Assembly: GCA_937903135.1 (NCBI GenBank)
Contig: CALDAH010000006.1
Location: forward strand, 1-21,076
From: an uncultured Alphaproteobacteria bacterium
GTDB lineage: Bacteria > Pseudomonadota > Alphaproteobacteria > Rs-D84
Direction: 5' to 3'
DNA: 21,076 nt
Shown: positions 7,481 to 16,598 of the stretch, in pieces
Numbering within the stretch: position 1 is the first letter of the stretch
Layout of the letters: each line of letters starts with the position of its first letter
Translations under genes and position numbers: made by a program
The notes under the pieces: generated by a model
The model's database searches: none
What the model saw: only the letters and a program-made list of their open reading frames with translations
Told to the model about the DNA's origin: nothing

Positions 7481-8470
7481 TTATAACCACTTCCACGGCT
7501 GCAGGATTTTTAAAAACCCATACGCCGAACGACGATCCACAAATGTGTTGCCACAACGCGGACATACAATAAACGGGGCCAGCATTGCGCGAACCTTTTT
7601 AAACATCATAAACCATATAAACAGACCAATCGCCCAGGCCGCAATAACCAGACCATATGCAACATAGCCAAAATATTTGTTTACAGTTTCCGTAATAACA
7701 TTTACGACCGCGACATCCGATTTTTCTAAATCATTATAAATACGCGTCGCAACCGGCCACGACGACGGACGCCACGGGTATACATGCTGTATCCCGTAAT
7801 TCGTTAATAATGTCGTCCCCAGTCCACCGGTGTTTTTATCCAGCTGTTCCCGGATCGCCGCGTCCAGCATTTTATCAAATTCCAACTGCAGGACCGATGC
7901 TAAATCACGTTCAATCGCATCCAGTTTTTCATTTACAATCTTGGCCGTGTTATCAACCGCGCCAATCGCATTATCCGCCGATGCAACCGTTTTATCCACC
8001 GCCCCGATTGCGTTGTCAATCCCGGTGGTTTTTACACCAAATTTCCCCGCGATCCCGGTCAGCTTTTTTACGCCGGCCGTTTTTTCACGAACGTCGGCCG
8101 TTGCATCCTTGGCCCGGGCCGTAGCGTCCGTTACCGTATCAACGGCGGACGATGCCATCTTTACCTTATCTATGGCGAATGCGACCGGTTTATCCAGGTT
8201 TATCGCATCCTTTACCCCGGCCAGAAGCTTTTCATATTCGCCTGCAATATTACGCTGCAGATCAAAGAACATTGATACAACAATTGATTTCTTTATCGGT
8301 TCTGAATACGTGTTCTTTATATGCAGCGGCAACCATATAACCAGCGCCAGCCACAGAACCGATATGGCTGCAAATACACGCTTTACCGTTGTTACATATG
8401 ACGTTTTTTTCGCAACAGTTTTCGCACCACCGCGATCTATTACCTCTATTTCTTTCTTTTTACGTGGCAT
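7481..8470 (-). CDS. Two-pass membrane protein with internal repeat and C-terminal CPRC motif, 329 aa
   Basis: I do not recognise this family. A basic N-terminus (MPRKKKEIEVIDRGG) leads into a first membrane helix at about residues 33-51. A long segment of about 200 residues follows, rich in Ala, Val, Asp, Lys and Thr in a pattern suggesting an extended coiled coil, with a duplicated NAIGAVD about 15 residues apart. A second helix (about 270-292) follows, then a cytoplasmic tail with one CPRCGNTF zinc-ribbon half but no second CxxC. This architecture suggests a protein crossing the inner membrane twice with a large periplasmic rod. AAGGAG before the ATG at 8470 is a good ribosome site. It is last in the queA-tgt run. 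Confidence 0.7.
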   Translation of the reverse strand: MPRKKKEIEVIDRGGAKTVAKKTSYVTTVKRVFAAISVLWLALVIWLPLHIKNTYSEPIKKSIVVSMFFDLQRNIAGEYEKLLAGVKDAINLDKPVAFAIDKVKMASSAVDTVTDATARAKDATADVREKTAGVKKLTGIAGKFGVKTTGIDNAIGAVDKTVASADNAIGAVDNTAKIVNEKLDAIERDLASVLQLEFDKMLDAAIREQLDKNTGGLGTTLLTNYGIQHVYPWRPSSWPVATRIYNDLEKSDVAVVNVITETVNKYFGYVAYGLVIAAWAIGLFIWFMMFKKVRAMLAPFIVCPRCGNTFVDRRSAYGFLKILQPWKWL

Positions 8471-8527
8471 TTATGACTCCTTTCCTGGTTTTAATTTACT
8501 AAATTTTCCGGGGGCGTTTCAATAAAA

Positions 8528-8866
8528 TTATCGTTCGAGTTTCCGGAAATTATCCACAAACGGCGCCAGAACCGAATCCATCGCCAATATCGCCGGGTGC
8601 GACGTATAGAGTTCTGATATATTTTCAACCGCATCATAAAACAGACTGGCCGCGTCGTCGTTTTCAAAACCTGCGACCTCAACCCTTGGCGGAAGTACAA
8701 AATTATTACCCACGCGGCGCAGAGTCAGCGAATATACATATACATTTACACCGTTTTCACTGGGCGATTTTAACGACGCCAGATATATCTTGTCCGATAG
8801 AGATAAGCGAATAACCGGACGCGGGCCGGATATAATATCATTGCCGTTTTTTTCTTTTTCTGACAT
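8528..8866 (-). CDS. Hypothetical protein, 112 aa
   Basis: I do not recognise this protein. It is soluble, with a charged start (MSEKEKNGND), a predicted beta-rich middle (VNVYVYSLTLRRVG) and a helical C-terminal half. Its ATG follows the tgt stop codon with no gap, and its AGGAG ribosome site lies inside the 3' end of tgt, so it is translationally linked to tgt. Whether it helps queuosine synthesis cannot be told from sequence. Confidence 0.7.
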   Translation of the reverse strand: MSEKEKNGNDIISGPRPVIRLSLSDKIYLASLKSPSENGVNVYVYSLTLRRVGNNFVLPPRVEVAGFENDDAASLFYDAVENISELYTSHPAILAMDSVLAPFVDNFRKLER

Positions 8867-9979
8867 TTATTTTTCTCCTGTATATTTTTCTATGAATTCT
8901 TGTTTAAAGCGCGCAAAGTTCCCCTGTTCTATGGCCGTGCGAATGTCACGCATTAGATCCTGATAAAACCACAGGTTATGCTGCGTTAGCAATGTCGCCC
9001 CGAGGATTTCATTGCACTTAATCAAATGATGAATATATGCACGCGATAGTTTACACGCCGGGCATCCACACTTATCATCAATCGGCGATGCGTCATCACG
9101 AAAACGCGCGTTTTTCATATTCATTGTACCGTGACGCGTAAACGCCTGGGCCGTGCGACCGGCACGCGTCGGCATTACGCAATCAAACATATCAATACCG
9201 CGTTCAACCGCCCCCAATATATCCAACGGCGTGCCAACCCCCATTAAATACCGCGGCCGATCCACGGGCAGCAACGGCGTCGTCGTTGCAATCATATCAA
9301 ACATTACATCCTGGGGTTCACCCACGGCCAGACCACCAACCGCATAACCATCAAACCCAATATCGGTTAACGCCGCCGCAGACTTTTTACGCAGATCCGG
9401 AAAATCCGCCCCCTGGACGATGCCGAAAATACCATATCCCGGGCGGTTAATAAACGCATCCTTGCTGCGGCGCGCCCAGCGCGTGACCATATCAACATTC
9501 TTTTCAACCCGATCACGCGGCGCGGGTAAGTGCAAGCATTCATCTAATACCATCGTAATGTTGGAATCAAGCTGATGCTGGATATGAACCGAATCCTCGG
9601 GGCGCAGAAAGTGTTTAATCCCACCGTCAATGTGCGATGTGAACTCTACGCCTTCTTCGCGCATTTTTACCAGATTTGATAATGACATTACCTGAAATCC
9701 GCCACTGTCGGTAAGTATCGGCCCGGGCCAGCCCCCGAATTTATGCAGCCCGCCCATCGCGGCAACTAAATCCCCGCCGGGGCGCAGCATTAAATGATAC
9801 GTATTGCCAAGTATTACCTGCGTCCCGGTTGCACGAACCTGGTCCATGGTCAGTGCTTTGACCGTCGCCGCAGTTCCGACCGCCATAAACGCAGGCGTTT
9901 CAAACGTCCCGTGCGCCGTTTCCACACGACCACGACGCGCCATGCCATCCGTTGCCAAAAGATCAAATTTTAACGACAT
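8867..9979 (-). CDS. tgt: Queuine tRNA-guanine transglycosylase
   Basis: Tgt swaps guanine-34 of GUN-anticodon tRNAs (Asp, Asn, His, Tyr) for the queuosine precursor preQ1. The 370-aa length is typical. Visible motifs: LGNTYHLMLRPG; TDSGGFQ, which carries the general-acid Asp near residue 91; the nucleophile Asp in DCVMPTRAGR near residue 266; and the zinc site CGCPACKLS with a later His (HHLIKCNE region). With queA about 1.7 kb upstream on the same strand, the operon carries the last two classical queuosine steps. It is separated from the upstream membrane gene by 18 bp. Confidence 0.98.
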   Translation of the reverse strand: MSLKFDLLATDGMARRGRVETAHGTFETPAFMAVGTAATVKALTMDQVRATGTQVILGNTYHLMLRPGGDLVAAMGGLHKFGGWPGPILTDSGGFQVMSLSNLVKMREEGVEFTSHIDGGIKHFLRPEDSVHIQHQLDSNITMVLDECLHLPAPRDRVEKNVDMVTRWARRSKDAFINRPGYGIFGIVQGADFPDLRKKSAAALTDIGFDGYAVGGLAVGEPQDVMFDMIATTTPLLPVDRPRYLMGVGTPLDILGAVERGIDMFDCVMPTRAGRTAQAFTRHGTMNMKNARFRDDASPIDDKCGCPACKLSRAYIHHLIKCNEILGATLLTQHNLWFYQDLMRDIRTAIEQGNFARFKQEFIEKYTGEK

Positions 9980-9997
9980 TTATTACCACCCCATTAT

Positions 9998-10363
9998 TCA
10001 TGTTAATACAAAAAACGCGAACCATACCGCAAAAAATCCAACAGCCCCCAGTAACGCCATTACTGTTTTATAACGCGGTGCAATCTTATAAAACAACACG
10101 CCCGAGACAAAGCAACATACCGGAACAGATATAAATAAAAAATATATCAGCCATATCATATATACCGCAAGCGTCGTTGATTCATATAGCCCATACGCTT
10201 GGTATTCGGCGAAACCATCAACCCCTAGTATAAATTTCAAAACAGGCTCATATCGCGTTATCATTAGAAACAATCGGATCAGGCATAACTCTGCCAGCTG
10301 CATTGCAATTAATACTAATGGCAGCGACATCCAGCGTTTAAAATCCGATTCCAATAACTTCAT
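9998..10363 (-). CDS. Small integral membrane protein, 121 aa
   Basis: This is an unrecognised protein with about three membrane helices, near residues 13-36, 60-85 and 97-120. A polar loop (RYEPVLKFILGVDGFAEY) lies between the first and second. It sits between the M16 gene (3-bp gap) and tgt (18-bp gap) in an unbroken minus-strand run, so it is surely transcribed with them. No catalytic motif is visible. The short length and lack of a family pattern leave its role open. Confidence 0.7.
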   Translation of the reverse strand: MKLLESDFKRWMSLPLVLIAMQLAELCLIRLFLMITRYEPVLKFILGVDGFAEYQAYGLYESTTLAVYMIWLIYFLFISVPVCCFVSGVLFYKIAPRYKTVMALLGAVGFFAVWFAFFVLT

Positions 10364-10366
10364 CTG

Positions 10367-11668
10367 TTATGCCTTTGGGCCGTTTCCCGCGGTCGGCGTA
10401 AAATTTTCATGCCATATCGCCGCGACGTCTGTGTTATGATCCGCACCGTGCGTAATTATTGACATCGGGCCATCAAAATAACCGCGCGAATGCATTATTA
10501 CGTCATCACGCGTTATACTGTCCCCCATCTGAACGCTTTTATTAAAATCATACAGACGGCCATATAAACGGTAAAAATTAATTAATTTTGTAATCCGGCG
10601 CTGCGGCGATTCCAACCAGTCCGCATTGCCAAGCTTACAAATATTCCGGCGACGGGATAAATCATCCGCGGTAAAGGGACTGTGTGAATAAATATAGGAC
10701 GCATTTTTCGCAATTAATTCAATCAATCGCGCTATATTTTCCGGCGTTGTCTGGGTAGCAAACCCGCGACAGCAAAACTGTTCGTTGCCATATATCGCAT
10801 CGCCAAAACCATACGTTAGGCCATTTTGCCGACGAATAATTTCATATAGTTCTTTGCAGGTATACCACTCAAAAACACTAAGACATTTATCGCGGAAAAT
10901 ATTTTCATATGAATCCGGCGTATAGTCGGGGAACAAAATAGTAATTTTTACGTTTTTCTTGCCGCCTATGTGATTATGGGCAATCGTCGGGGTATATGTT
11001 ATATCCATATTTTCCGGCACATCGTGACCAGGCAGGAACGAAAACGTTTTTTCCAGTGTTTTTAATACATCATCCGGGTTATGTATCTTGCCCGATATGC
11101 CGATTATACAGTTTTTTGCTGATAACCTGCGCGATAAAAACCCTAACATCTGGTCGCGCGTAAACGACGCAATGGTTTCAAACGTCCCAATTGTTCGCGA
11201 TGAACCAATCACATAGTTAAATAACTTACCCGAAATAAAATCAAAGTAACGACGGCTGTCGCTGTCCAGTGCGCGCCGCAGCTCGTCAGATATAACCCTG
11301 CGTTCGGTTTCTATTTTTTCAGGATCAAACAAAGAATTTTGCAGTAAGTCCCCGAGTGACTCTATTAATAAATTAATATTTTCCGCCAATATACGGCCAT
11401 AAACACGCATACTGCGGCAGCCCGTTGCGGCATTTTGCACGCCACCGTTATATTCCAGATACTCGGTTAATTCCCGCCGGGTCGGAAAACGCCGCGTCCC
11501 GGCACAGAGCATATGTTCACAGAAATGCAGTATCCCCATCTCGTCCGAGCCCTCGTCACGCGCGCCGGTGGCGAATGTCACTTCAACATTTACCGTTTCC
11601 AGATCCATCGGATCTAAAATAACCGTGATGCCGTTGGATAGTTTATGCAGCTGCGGCGCGTATTTCAT
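10367..11668 (-). CDS. M16 family zinc peptidase-like protein
   Basis: M16 (pitrilysin / processing-peptidase beta) enzymes use an inverted HxxEH zinc motif. Here it is HFCEH, with His48, Glu51 and His52. The third zinc ligand fits Glu129 in ERRVISDE, about 77 residues later, and the GGVQNAATG block lies between them. So the catalytic half looks intact. At 433 aa it matches the single-unit bacterial form (about 420-450 aa). I see no signal peptide, so it is probably cytosolic. Its ATG overlaps the queA TGA by 4 bp. Confidence 0.92.
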   Translation of the reverse strand: MKYAPQLHKLSNGITVILDPMDLETVNVEVTFATGARDEGSDEMGILHFCEHMLCAGTRRFPTRRELTEYLEYNGGVQNAATGCRSMRVYGRILAENINLLIESLGDLLQNSLFDPEKIETERRVISDELRRALDSDSRRYFDFISGKLFNYVIGSSRTIGTFETIASFTRDQMLGFLSRRLSAKNCIIGISGKIHNPDDVLKTLEKTFSFLPGHDVPENMDITYTPTIAHNHIGGKKNVKITILFPDYTPDSYENIFRDKCLSVFEWYTCKELYEIIRRQNGLTYGFGDAIYGNEQFCCRGFATQTTPENIARLIELIAKNASYIYSHSPFTADDLSRRRNICKLGNADWLESPQRRITKLINFYRLYGRLYDFNKSVQMGDSITRDDVIMHSRGYFDGPMSIITHGADHNTDVAAIWHENFTPTAGNGPKA

Positions 11669-12696
11669 TGCGCATCCTTTTTAAATAACAAACAACAATC
11701 GCCATATGAAAAGAAACGATATTTTTCCGCCACGGCATGCGAATATGCGGCCCGCATTTGTGCCACCCCCGCAAAGGCCGACACCAGCATAAACAGCGTT
11801 GATTTCGGCAAATGAAAATTCGTTAATAACACATCAACTGCGCCGAATTCATAACCCGGGGTTATAAATATATCCGTGGAACGACAAAACGGCACAACGC
11901 GGCGCAAACGCTGACCCGCCGGCAATTTACGGTTGTCCATTGCCGCACTTTCCAGCAACCGCATAGACGTTGTTCCGACCGCAATTACCCGCCCGGCGTT
12001 ATTTATTATATCCGCCTGGTCGGCGGTAATCTGCCCCCATTCGCTGTGCATTTTATGCTGGGATAAATCCTCGGTTTTAACGGGCATCCATGTCCCGGCC
12101 CCGACGTGCAGCGTGATATTTACAATCTGGCCACCGCGGGCGCGAATATCATCCAGTAATTCCTGCGTAAAATGCAACCCGGCCGTCGGCGCCGCCATTG
12201 ATCCCATCGGATCGGCGTATACCGTCTGATAGCGTTCACGGTCATCGGATTGTTCTGCGCGTTTCATATATGGCGGCAGCGGCATTTTCCCGACCCGGTT
12301 TAATACCGCGAACAGCTCATCACAGGCAAATTTTAACCGCAGACCACTGTCGTCGTCACGCGCAATAACCGTTGCGACCGTCCCGTCATCTAAGGTTAAT
12401 TCATCGCCGATGGCGATTTTATTAAATTTTTTACACAATCCCCACCATGTGCCATCCCCGGCATCCGTATGCAGGGTTATTTCATGCCCTGATGCCATAA
12501 AACGCGCCGGGATCACGCGCGAGTTATTAAATACAATAACGTCCCCGGGCCGGATATAATCCAAAATATCGCGAATATGACGATCGGCGATATTGTCACC
12601 CGATACAACCAACATCCGCGATGCATCGCGCTGCGCCAGCGGGTGTGACGCGATAAGATCCCCGGGCAGATCAAAATCAAAATCAGATGTATGCAT
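11665..12696 (-). CDS. queA: S-adenosylmethionine:tRNA ribosyltransferase-isomerase
   Basis: QueA transfers and rearranges the ribose of SAM onto preQ1-34 in tRNA to make epoxyqueuosine, the step after Tgt. The 343-aa length is normal. Family blocks are clear: the start SDFDFDLPGDLIASHPL, then VIVFNNSRVIPAR, MGSMAAPTAGLHFT, LHVGAGTWMPVK, and the C-terminal LLTNFHLPKSTLFMLVSAFAG. It is separated by 2 bp from the DUF4349 lipoprotein and overlaps the M16 gene by 4 bp. Confidence 0.98.
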   Translation of the reverse strand: MHTSDFDFDLPGDLIASHPLAQRDASRMLVVSGDNIADRHIRDILDYIRPGDVIVFNNSRVIPARFMASGHEITLHTDAGDGTWWGLCKKFNKIAIGDELTLDDGTVATVIARDDDSGLRLKFACDELFAVLNRVGKMPLPPYMKRAEQSDDRERYQTVYADPMGSMAAPTAGLHFTQELLDDIRARGGQIVNITLHVGAGTWMPVKTEDLSQHKMHSEWGQITADQADIINNAGRVIAVGTTSMRLLESAAMDNRKLPAGQRLRRVVPFCRSTDIFITPGYEFGAVDVLLTNFHLPKSTLFMLVSAFAGVAQMRAAYSHAVAEKYRFFSYGDCCLLFKKDAQ

Positions 12697-12698
12697 AT

Positions 12699-13364
12699 CT
12701 ATACCGCCGCTGCAATTATCCCGACAACAATTAACACACTAACACCCGGGGCCATTAAAAACCGCGCCCAGACGGGCATAGTATCATAGCGGATAAAAAT
12801 TTTGGTATATTTTACATTATCTGCGATACCGGCGATCTGCTTTTCCAGGGCGAATATCTGAGATTGAACATCTGCTAATTCTTTTTCAATTTTCAGATTT
12901 TCATCAACTGTATTAATCGGATCTGCCAGCATTCTGTTATATCGGTCACGACGTTCGCGTAACAGTTTCAGACGCGCAGCCGCATCATCATAATCAGTCG
13001 TTACGTCACGAAAGCTCTTTTTTAAATTACGAACCTTTGCGACGTCGTCACCTATTTTTTCCAAGAACGGTTCAACGCTATCGGTCGGGATAATAACATT
13101 TAAATAATCGGCAGATGCGGTGGATATATACCCGCCAAAATCACCCGCGATATATTTAATTTTGCGCGATGCATTTTCCGTTTCAGAACTCGACACCCGC
13201 AGTTCCAGATCTATGGTCTGGTTCGTTACGCGCTTTTTCTGTGATGCCACATCTGCAACGATAACCGATCGGTCACCCGGCGCGTTCAGAATATCATCCG
13301 ATACCACAGAACGCGAACAGGCAGATAAAAACAACACAGACAAAATTAAAAAAACGCGCGTCAT
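12699..13364 (-). CDS. DUF4349-type lipoprotein
   Basis: The 221-aa product begins with a short signal peptide and the lipobox LSAC (acylated Cys16), so it should be a membrane lipoprotein. The rest matches the DUF4349 pattern as I remember it: two strands around TIDLELRVSS and GGYISTASAD, a central helical coiled coil (about 115-180: RRDRYNRML, EKELADVQSQIFALEKQI), and a C-terminal membrane helix (about 200-221). Function is unknown for the family. It lies between the small lipoprotein gene and queA. Confidence 0.8.
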   Translation of the reverse strand: MTRVFLILSVLFLSACSRSVVSDDILNAPGDRSVIVADVASQKKRVTNQTIDLELRVSSSETENASRKIKYIAGDFGGYISTASADYLNVIIPTDSVEPFLEKIGDDVAKVRNLKKSFRDVTTDYDDAAARLKLLRERRDRYNRMLADPINTVDENLKIEKELADVQSQIFALEKQIAGIADNVKYTKIFIRYDTMPVWARFLMAPGVSVLIVVGIIAAAV

Positions 13365-13403
13365 ACCAACACCTTATACTTAATTAATAAACCAAATTAT
13401 TAT

Positions 13404-13814
13404 TTATCTGGAACGGCCGCGAACAGCACGGGCCAGGCTATCGCGCAGCTGTAAATCCTGCTGCTGTTTTTCCTGCTCGCGCAGTTCGGTTAGTGTTTTC
13501 CCGTTTATGCTATGAATGCGTGATTTCGGTGAACTGATATAATTATCACGGATGTAGTTATCAAAAACCAGCGTCGCAGGTTTTGCCTCAAAGCGCAATG
13601 TATCTTTTACATTTGCGCGTTTATAGTATTCTTCGCCATTTGCGAAATTACTGAATACAACAACGCGTTCCGTATGTGGCGCAGCCATATCACGAACGAC
13701 CATTTTATTGTCAGACTTAGCGTCAACGATTGCCGGATAAAGGCTATTGCTGCACCCCGTTAAAACTGGTGCTGCAAACATTGCGGTTGTAACTATTTTA
13801 TATACTACTTTCAT
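13404..13814 (-). CDS. Small lipoprotein, 136 aa
   Basis: A 20-residue signal peptide ends in the lipobox LTGC (Cys21), so this is very probably a lipoprotein. I do not recognise the mature domain; it contains a possible beta-rich part (ERVVVFSNF, TLRFEAKPATLVF) and a C-terminal Gln/Arg-rich helix (REQEKQQQDLQLRDSLARAV). The AAAGGA ribosome site lies before the ATG at 13814, only 10 bp after the era stop, so it belongs to the era transcript. A 39-bp AT-rich gap separates it from the DUF4349 gene. Confidence 0.78.
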   Translation of the reverse strand: MKVVYKIVTTAMFAAPVLTGCSNSLYPAIVDAKSDNKMVVRDMAAPHTERVVVFSNFANGEEYYKRANVKDTLRFEAKPATLVFDNYIRDNYISSPKSRIHSINGKTLTELREQEKQQQDLQLRDSLARAVRGRSR

Positions 13815-13824
13815 TTTTTTTCCT

Positions 13825-14718
13825 TTATTTTTTGAAATCTAAACCCTGATCGGTATAGTTTTCTGCCCTATCCTCCCAGTCCGGTTCAACGCGCACAAAC
13901 AGGTGCAGTCGCGCGTTTACCCCCCATTGATTTTGAATATCGTGCCGGGCGGCCGTCCCGATTTGCTGCAGCTGATTGCCGCCACGACCGATTACAATCT
14001 TTTTATGCGCATCACTGCGTACAACAATTTTCTGATATATATCCAATACATCATCCGGCGCAACATCCACACGTTCGGTTACAACGTTTATATGATACGG
14101 TAATTCCTGATGAATATATTTATATACCTTTTCACGTGTCAGTTCGGCCAAATACAGTGTATCGGGAACGTCCGTGGCATCGGCCGCGTCAAACAAATAC
14201 GGTGACGCCGGCATAACATCCGCCAGTGCGTTTAACATCTGATCCACGCCATCGTTTTTCAGCGCCGATATCATAAATATCTCGCGCCAGTCGGCCATCT
14301 GGGACAATTCGGCCGCGATCGGCAATAAATCCTGTTTTAATATTGCATCGGACTTGTTCAATGCGACGAACAGATTTTTATGACCGCGAATCTTAACAAC
14401 CAGATCACGAATGGTATCTGTTATCCCCTTTTGCGCGTCAAGTATTAATAAAACCGCATCAGCGTCCGATATTGCATCCATTGCCGCCCCGACCATTGCG
14501 CGATCCAGGCGACGTTTTGGTTTAAAAACGCCGGGGGTATCAACAAAAATCAGCTGACGATCGCCAACCATCTTTACAGCCCGCAGGCGGGTTCGGGTTG
14601 TTTGAACCTTATGCGAAACGATTGAAACCTTTCGCCCCATGATTTGGTTTAACAATGTACTTTTGCCCGCATTTGTTGGGCCGATAATGGCAACAAAGCC
14701 TGAATATGTTTTTTGCAT
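13825..14718 (-). CDS. era: GTPase Era
   Basis: Era is a GTPase that binds the 3' end of 16S rRNA and checks small-subunit assembly. G1 is GPTNAGKST, G3 is DTPG and G4 is NKSD. The C-terminal KH domain has VIGRGGNQLQQIG. At about 297 aa the length is normal. An in-frame TTG at 14736 would add six residues (Cys/Trp/His-rich), but the ATG at 14718 gives the usual Era start (QKTYSGFVAIIGPTNAGKS). There is no Shine-Dalgarno sequence, and the rne terminator ends about 43 bp upstream, so the promoter must be very close. See the promoter entry. Confidence 0.97.
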   Translation of the reverse strand: MQKTYSGFVAIIGPTNAGKSTLLNQIMGRKVSIVSHKVQTTRTRLRAVKMVGDRQLIFVDTPGVFKPKRRLDRAMVGAAMDAISDADAVLLILDAQKGITDTIRDLVVKIRGHKNLFVALNKSDAILKQDLLPIAAELSQMADWREIFMISALKNDGVDQMLNALADVMPASPYLFDAADATDVPDTLYLAELTREKVYKYIHQELPYHINVVTERVDVAPDDVLDIYQKIVVRSDAHKKIVIGRGGNQLQQIGTAARHDIQNQWGVNARLHLFVRVEPDWEDRAENYTDQGLDFKK

Positions 14719-14752
14719 GTGCCAACAATAGCACAACTATTTGAAAAGTGAA
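14719..14752 (-). promoter_or_regulatory. Candidate era promoter implying a leaderless mRNA
   Basis: On the minus strand TATTGT (14730-14725) could be the -10, with TTCACT (14752-14747) as a weak -35 at 16 bp. With normal spacing transcription would start at or next to the A of the era ATG (14718). Only about 43 bp separate the rne terminator from this ATG, so little other room for a promoter exists. Confidence 0.4.
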
Positions 14753-14760
14753 TAAAAATA

Positions 14761-14794
14761 TTTAAAAAATAAAATCCCCCGCGGCGGGGGGATT
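14761..14794 (-). terminator. Intrinsic terminator of the RNase E/G gene
   Basis: AATCCCCC (14773-14780) pairs with GGGGGATT (14787-14794) around a 6-nt loop. On the minus strand a T-rich tract follows (complement of the A runs at 14764-14774). It begins 8 bp beyond the stop of the RNase gene. Confidence 0.85.
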
Positions 14795-14801
14795 ATTGTT
14801 A

Positions 14802-16598
14802 TTATCCAACCAGCTTTTTCCAAAGACTTTTCTTCTTTTCCGGTTGTTTTTTACGCCGGCGACGTGGTGCGGACATTGTTGTCTTTTTCGCATCCATATG
14901 CTGCTGATTTTTTTTCTTAGAATCTGTTGACGGGGCGTATGCGTCCAACAGATCCTCGGTCTTATTCTGTTCCGGGGCGACGCGCTGAATTGAATACTGA
15001 TCAATATTCATCAGGCTATCGTCACCGATAATTACGATTTCCGTTTCAAACTTAGCCTCCATTTCGGCCAGCTCGGCGCGTTTATGGTTTAACAGATAAA
15101 CGGCGACGTCGGTCGGAACGGTCATAATAATTTTCTGGGCGCTTTTCGCCAGCAGTTTTTCCTGCAGATGGCGGAACAGAATTATTGCCGCGGTCTGAAT
15201 ACTTGGGACGACGCCTGCCCCCATGCAATGTGGACACGGGACATATGACGATTCCATAAAACTGCTGCGCAGTCGCTGCCGCGATAGCATTAAAACGCCA
15301 AAGTTATTAATCTTTGCGACCTGGGTACGTGCCCGATCACGCTTCATAACCTCGCGCATTTTCAGTTCCAGCTTACGGTTATTGCGTTCTTCTTCCATGT
15401 CAATAAAGTCAATTGCAACAATCCCGGCCAGATCGCGCAGACGCAGCTGCAGTGCGATTTCCTCGGCCGCTTCCAGGTTGGTATTCAGCGCGGTCTGTTC
15501 AATATCTTTTTCCTTAATCGCGCGTGATGAGTTAACGTCAATTGTAACCATCGCCTCGGTCTGATTAATAACCAGCGATCCACCGGACGGCAGCTGAACA
15601 TATGGCCCGTGCAGCCCTTCTAGCTGTTTTTCAACGCCAGCCTTGACCATTAACGGGACGGCGACGTCTTTGTATTGAACCAGCTGTTTGCGGGGCGCAC
15701 GACCGTACATCTGCTGAAAGTATGTTTTTGCGGCGTCGTATGCATCTTCGCCCTGGATAATTAAAACGTCATCTTTGTCCGATAGGAAATCGCGAACGAC
15801 GCGTCGCAGCAGTGAATCTTCGGTATGGATTGTAACGGGTGCGACGGATTCCAGGGTCGTTTTACGAATTTCATTCCACAGGTTTACCAGATAATCATAA
15901 TCGGCGGCGATATCGGCGGCATCTGCCCCGAATGCAGCGGTGCGCAGAACAACCGTCATACCCTTTGGAATTTTTAGGTTATGCAGAATATCGCGCAGAC
16001 GGGCACGTTCGGCCTTGTCTGATATTTTTTTAGAAATGCCATAGCTATTTCGTTTACGTGAATTTGGCATTAAAACGGCAAATCGTCCGGCCAGTGACAG
16101 ATATGTTGTCATTGACGCGCCTTTTTGTCCGCGTTCTTCTTTTACGCCCTGGACCAGCAGAATCTGTTTAGGTTTAATTACGTCCTGGATTTTAAATTCG
16201 CGGGCGCGTTTAACGAATTCTTTGTTATCTTCGCCGGCGCTGTGGTCGTCGTATTCGGCGATTTCATCACCTTCGTCATCTGGGTCATCGTCGTCGTCAA
16301 CGATATTTGCGTGGGCAAGTTCTAATAGTTTCTTTTTCTGTTCGGGTGTTACCTGATAATAATCCGGGTGAATTTCTGAAAACGGCAAGAAACCGTTTTT
16401 CCCTGATCCATAGTCCACGAATGCGGCCTGCAGGGATGGTTCAACGCGAATTACCTTGGCCAGATAAATATTTCCCTTTATCTGAGGTTTTGTCGTTGTT
16501 TCAACGTCAAAATCAGAAACGCGGTTATTGGCAGTATCTAAAACTACGACTCTCGTTTCTTCCGGGTGGACTGCGTCCACATATATCTTCTTTGACAT
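14802..16598 (-). CDS. rne: Ribonuclease E/G
   Basis: RNase E/G starts mRNA decay and trims rRNA and tRNA precursors. The S1-type domain near the N-terminus is interrupted by a strongly acidic insert (about residues 95-125, DDDDDPDDEGDE), typical of the alphaproteobacterial form. The DNase-I-like catalytic core has Asp in TIDVNSSRA and in AIDFIDMEEE, which bind the catalytic metal. CPHC is the Zn-link motif used for tetramer assembly. At 598 aa it is compact: after the core only about 50 basic residues follow (RRRRKKQPEKKK), so there is no long degradosome scaffold. It could be called rng; the insert favours rne. AAAGGA supports the ATG. Confidence 0.93.
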   Translation of the reverse strand: MSKKIYVDAVHPEETRVVVLDTANNRVSDFDVETTTKPQIKGNIYLAKVIRVEPSLQAAFVDYGSGKNGFLPFSEIHPDYYQVTPEQKKKLLELAHANIVDDDDDPDDEGDEIAEYDDHSAGEDNKEFVKRAREFKIQDVIKPKQILLVQGVKEERGQKGASMTTYLSLAGRFAVLMPNSRKRNSYGISKKISDKAERARLRDILHNLKIPKGMTVVLRTAAFGADAADIAADYDYLVNLWNEIRKTTLESVAPVTIHTEDSLLRRVVRDFLSDKDDVLIIQGEDAYDAAKTYFQQMYGRAPRKQLVQYKDVAVPLMVKAGVEKQLEGLHGPYVQLPSGGSLVINQTEAMVTIDVNSSRAIKEKDIEQTALNTNLEAAEEIALQLRLRDLAGIVAIDFIDMEEERNNRKLELKMREVMKRDRARTQVAKINNFGVLMLSRQRLRSSFMESSYVPCPHCMGAGVVPSIQTAAIILFRHLQEKLLAKSAQKIIMTVPTDVAVYLLNHKRAELAEMEAKFETEIVIIGDDSLMNIDQYSIQRVAPEQNKTEDLLDAYAPSTDSKKKNQQHMDAKKTTMSAPRRRRKKQPEKKKSLWKKLVG

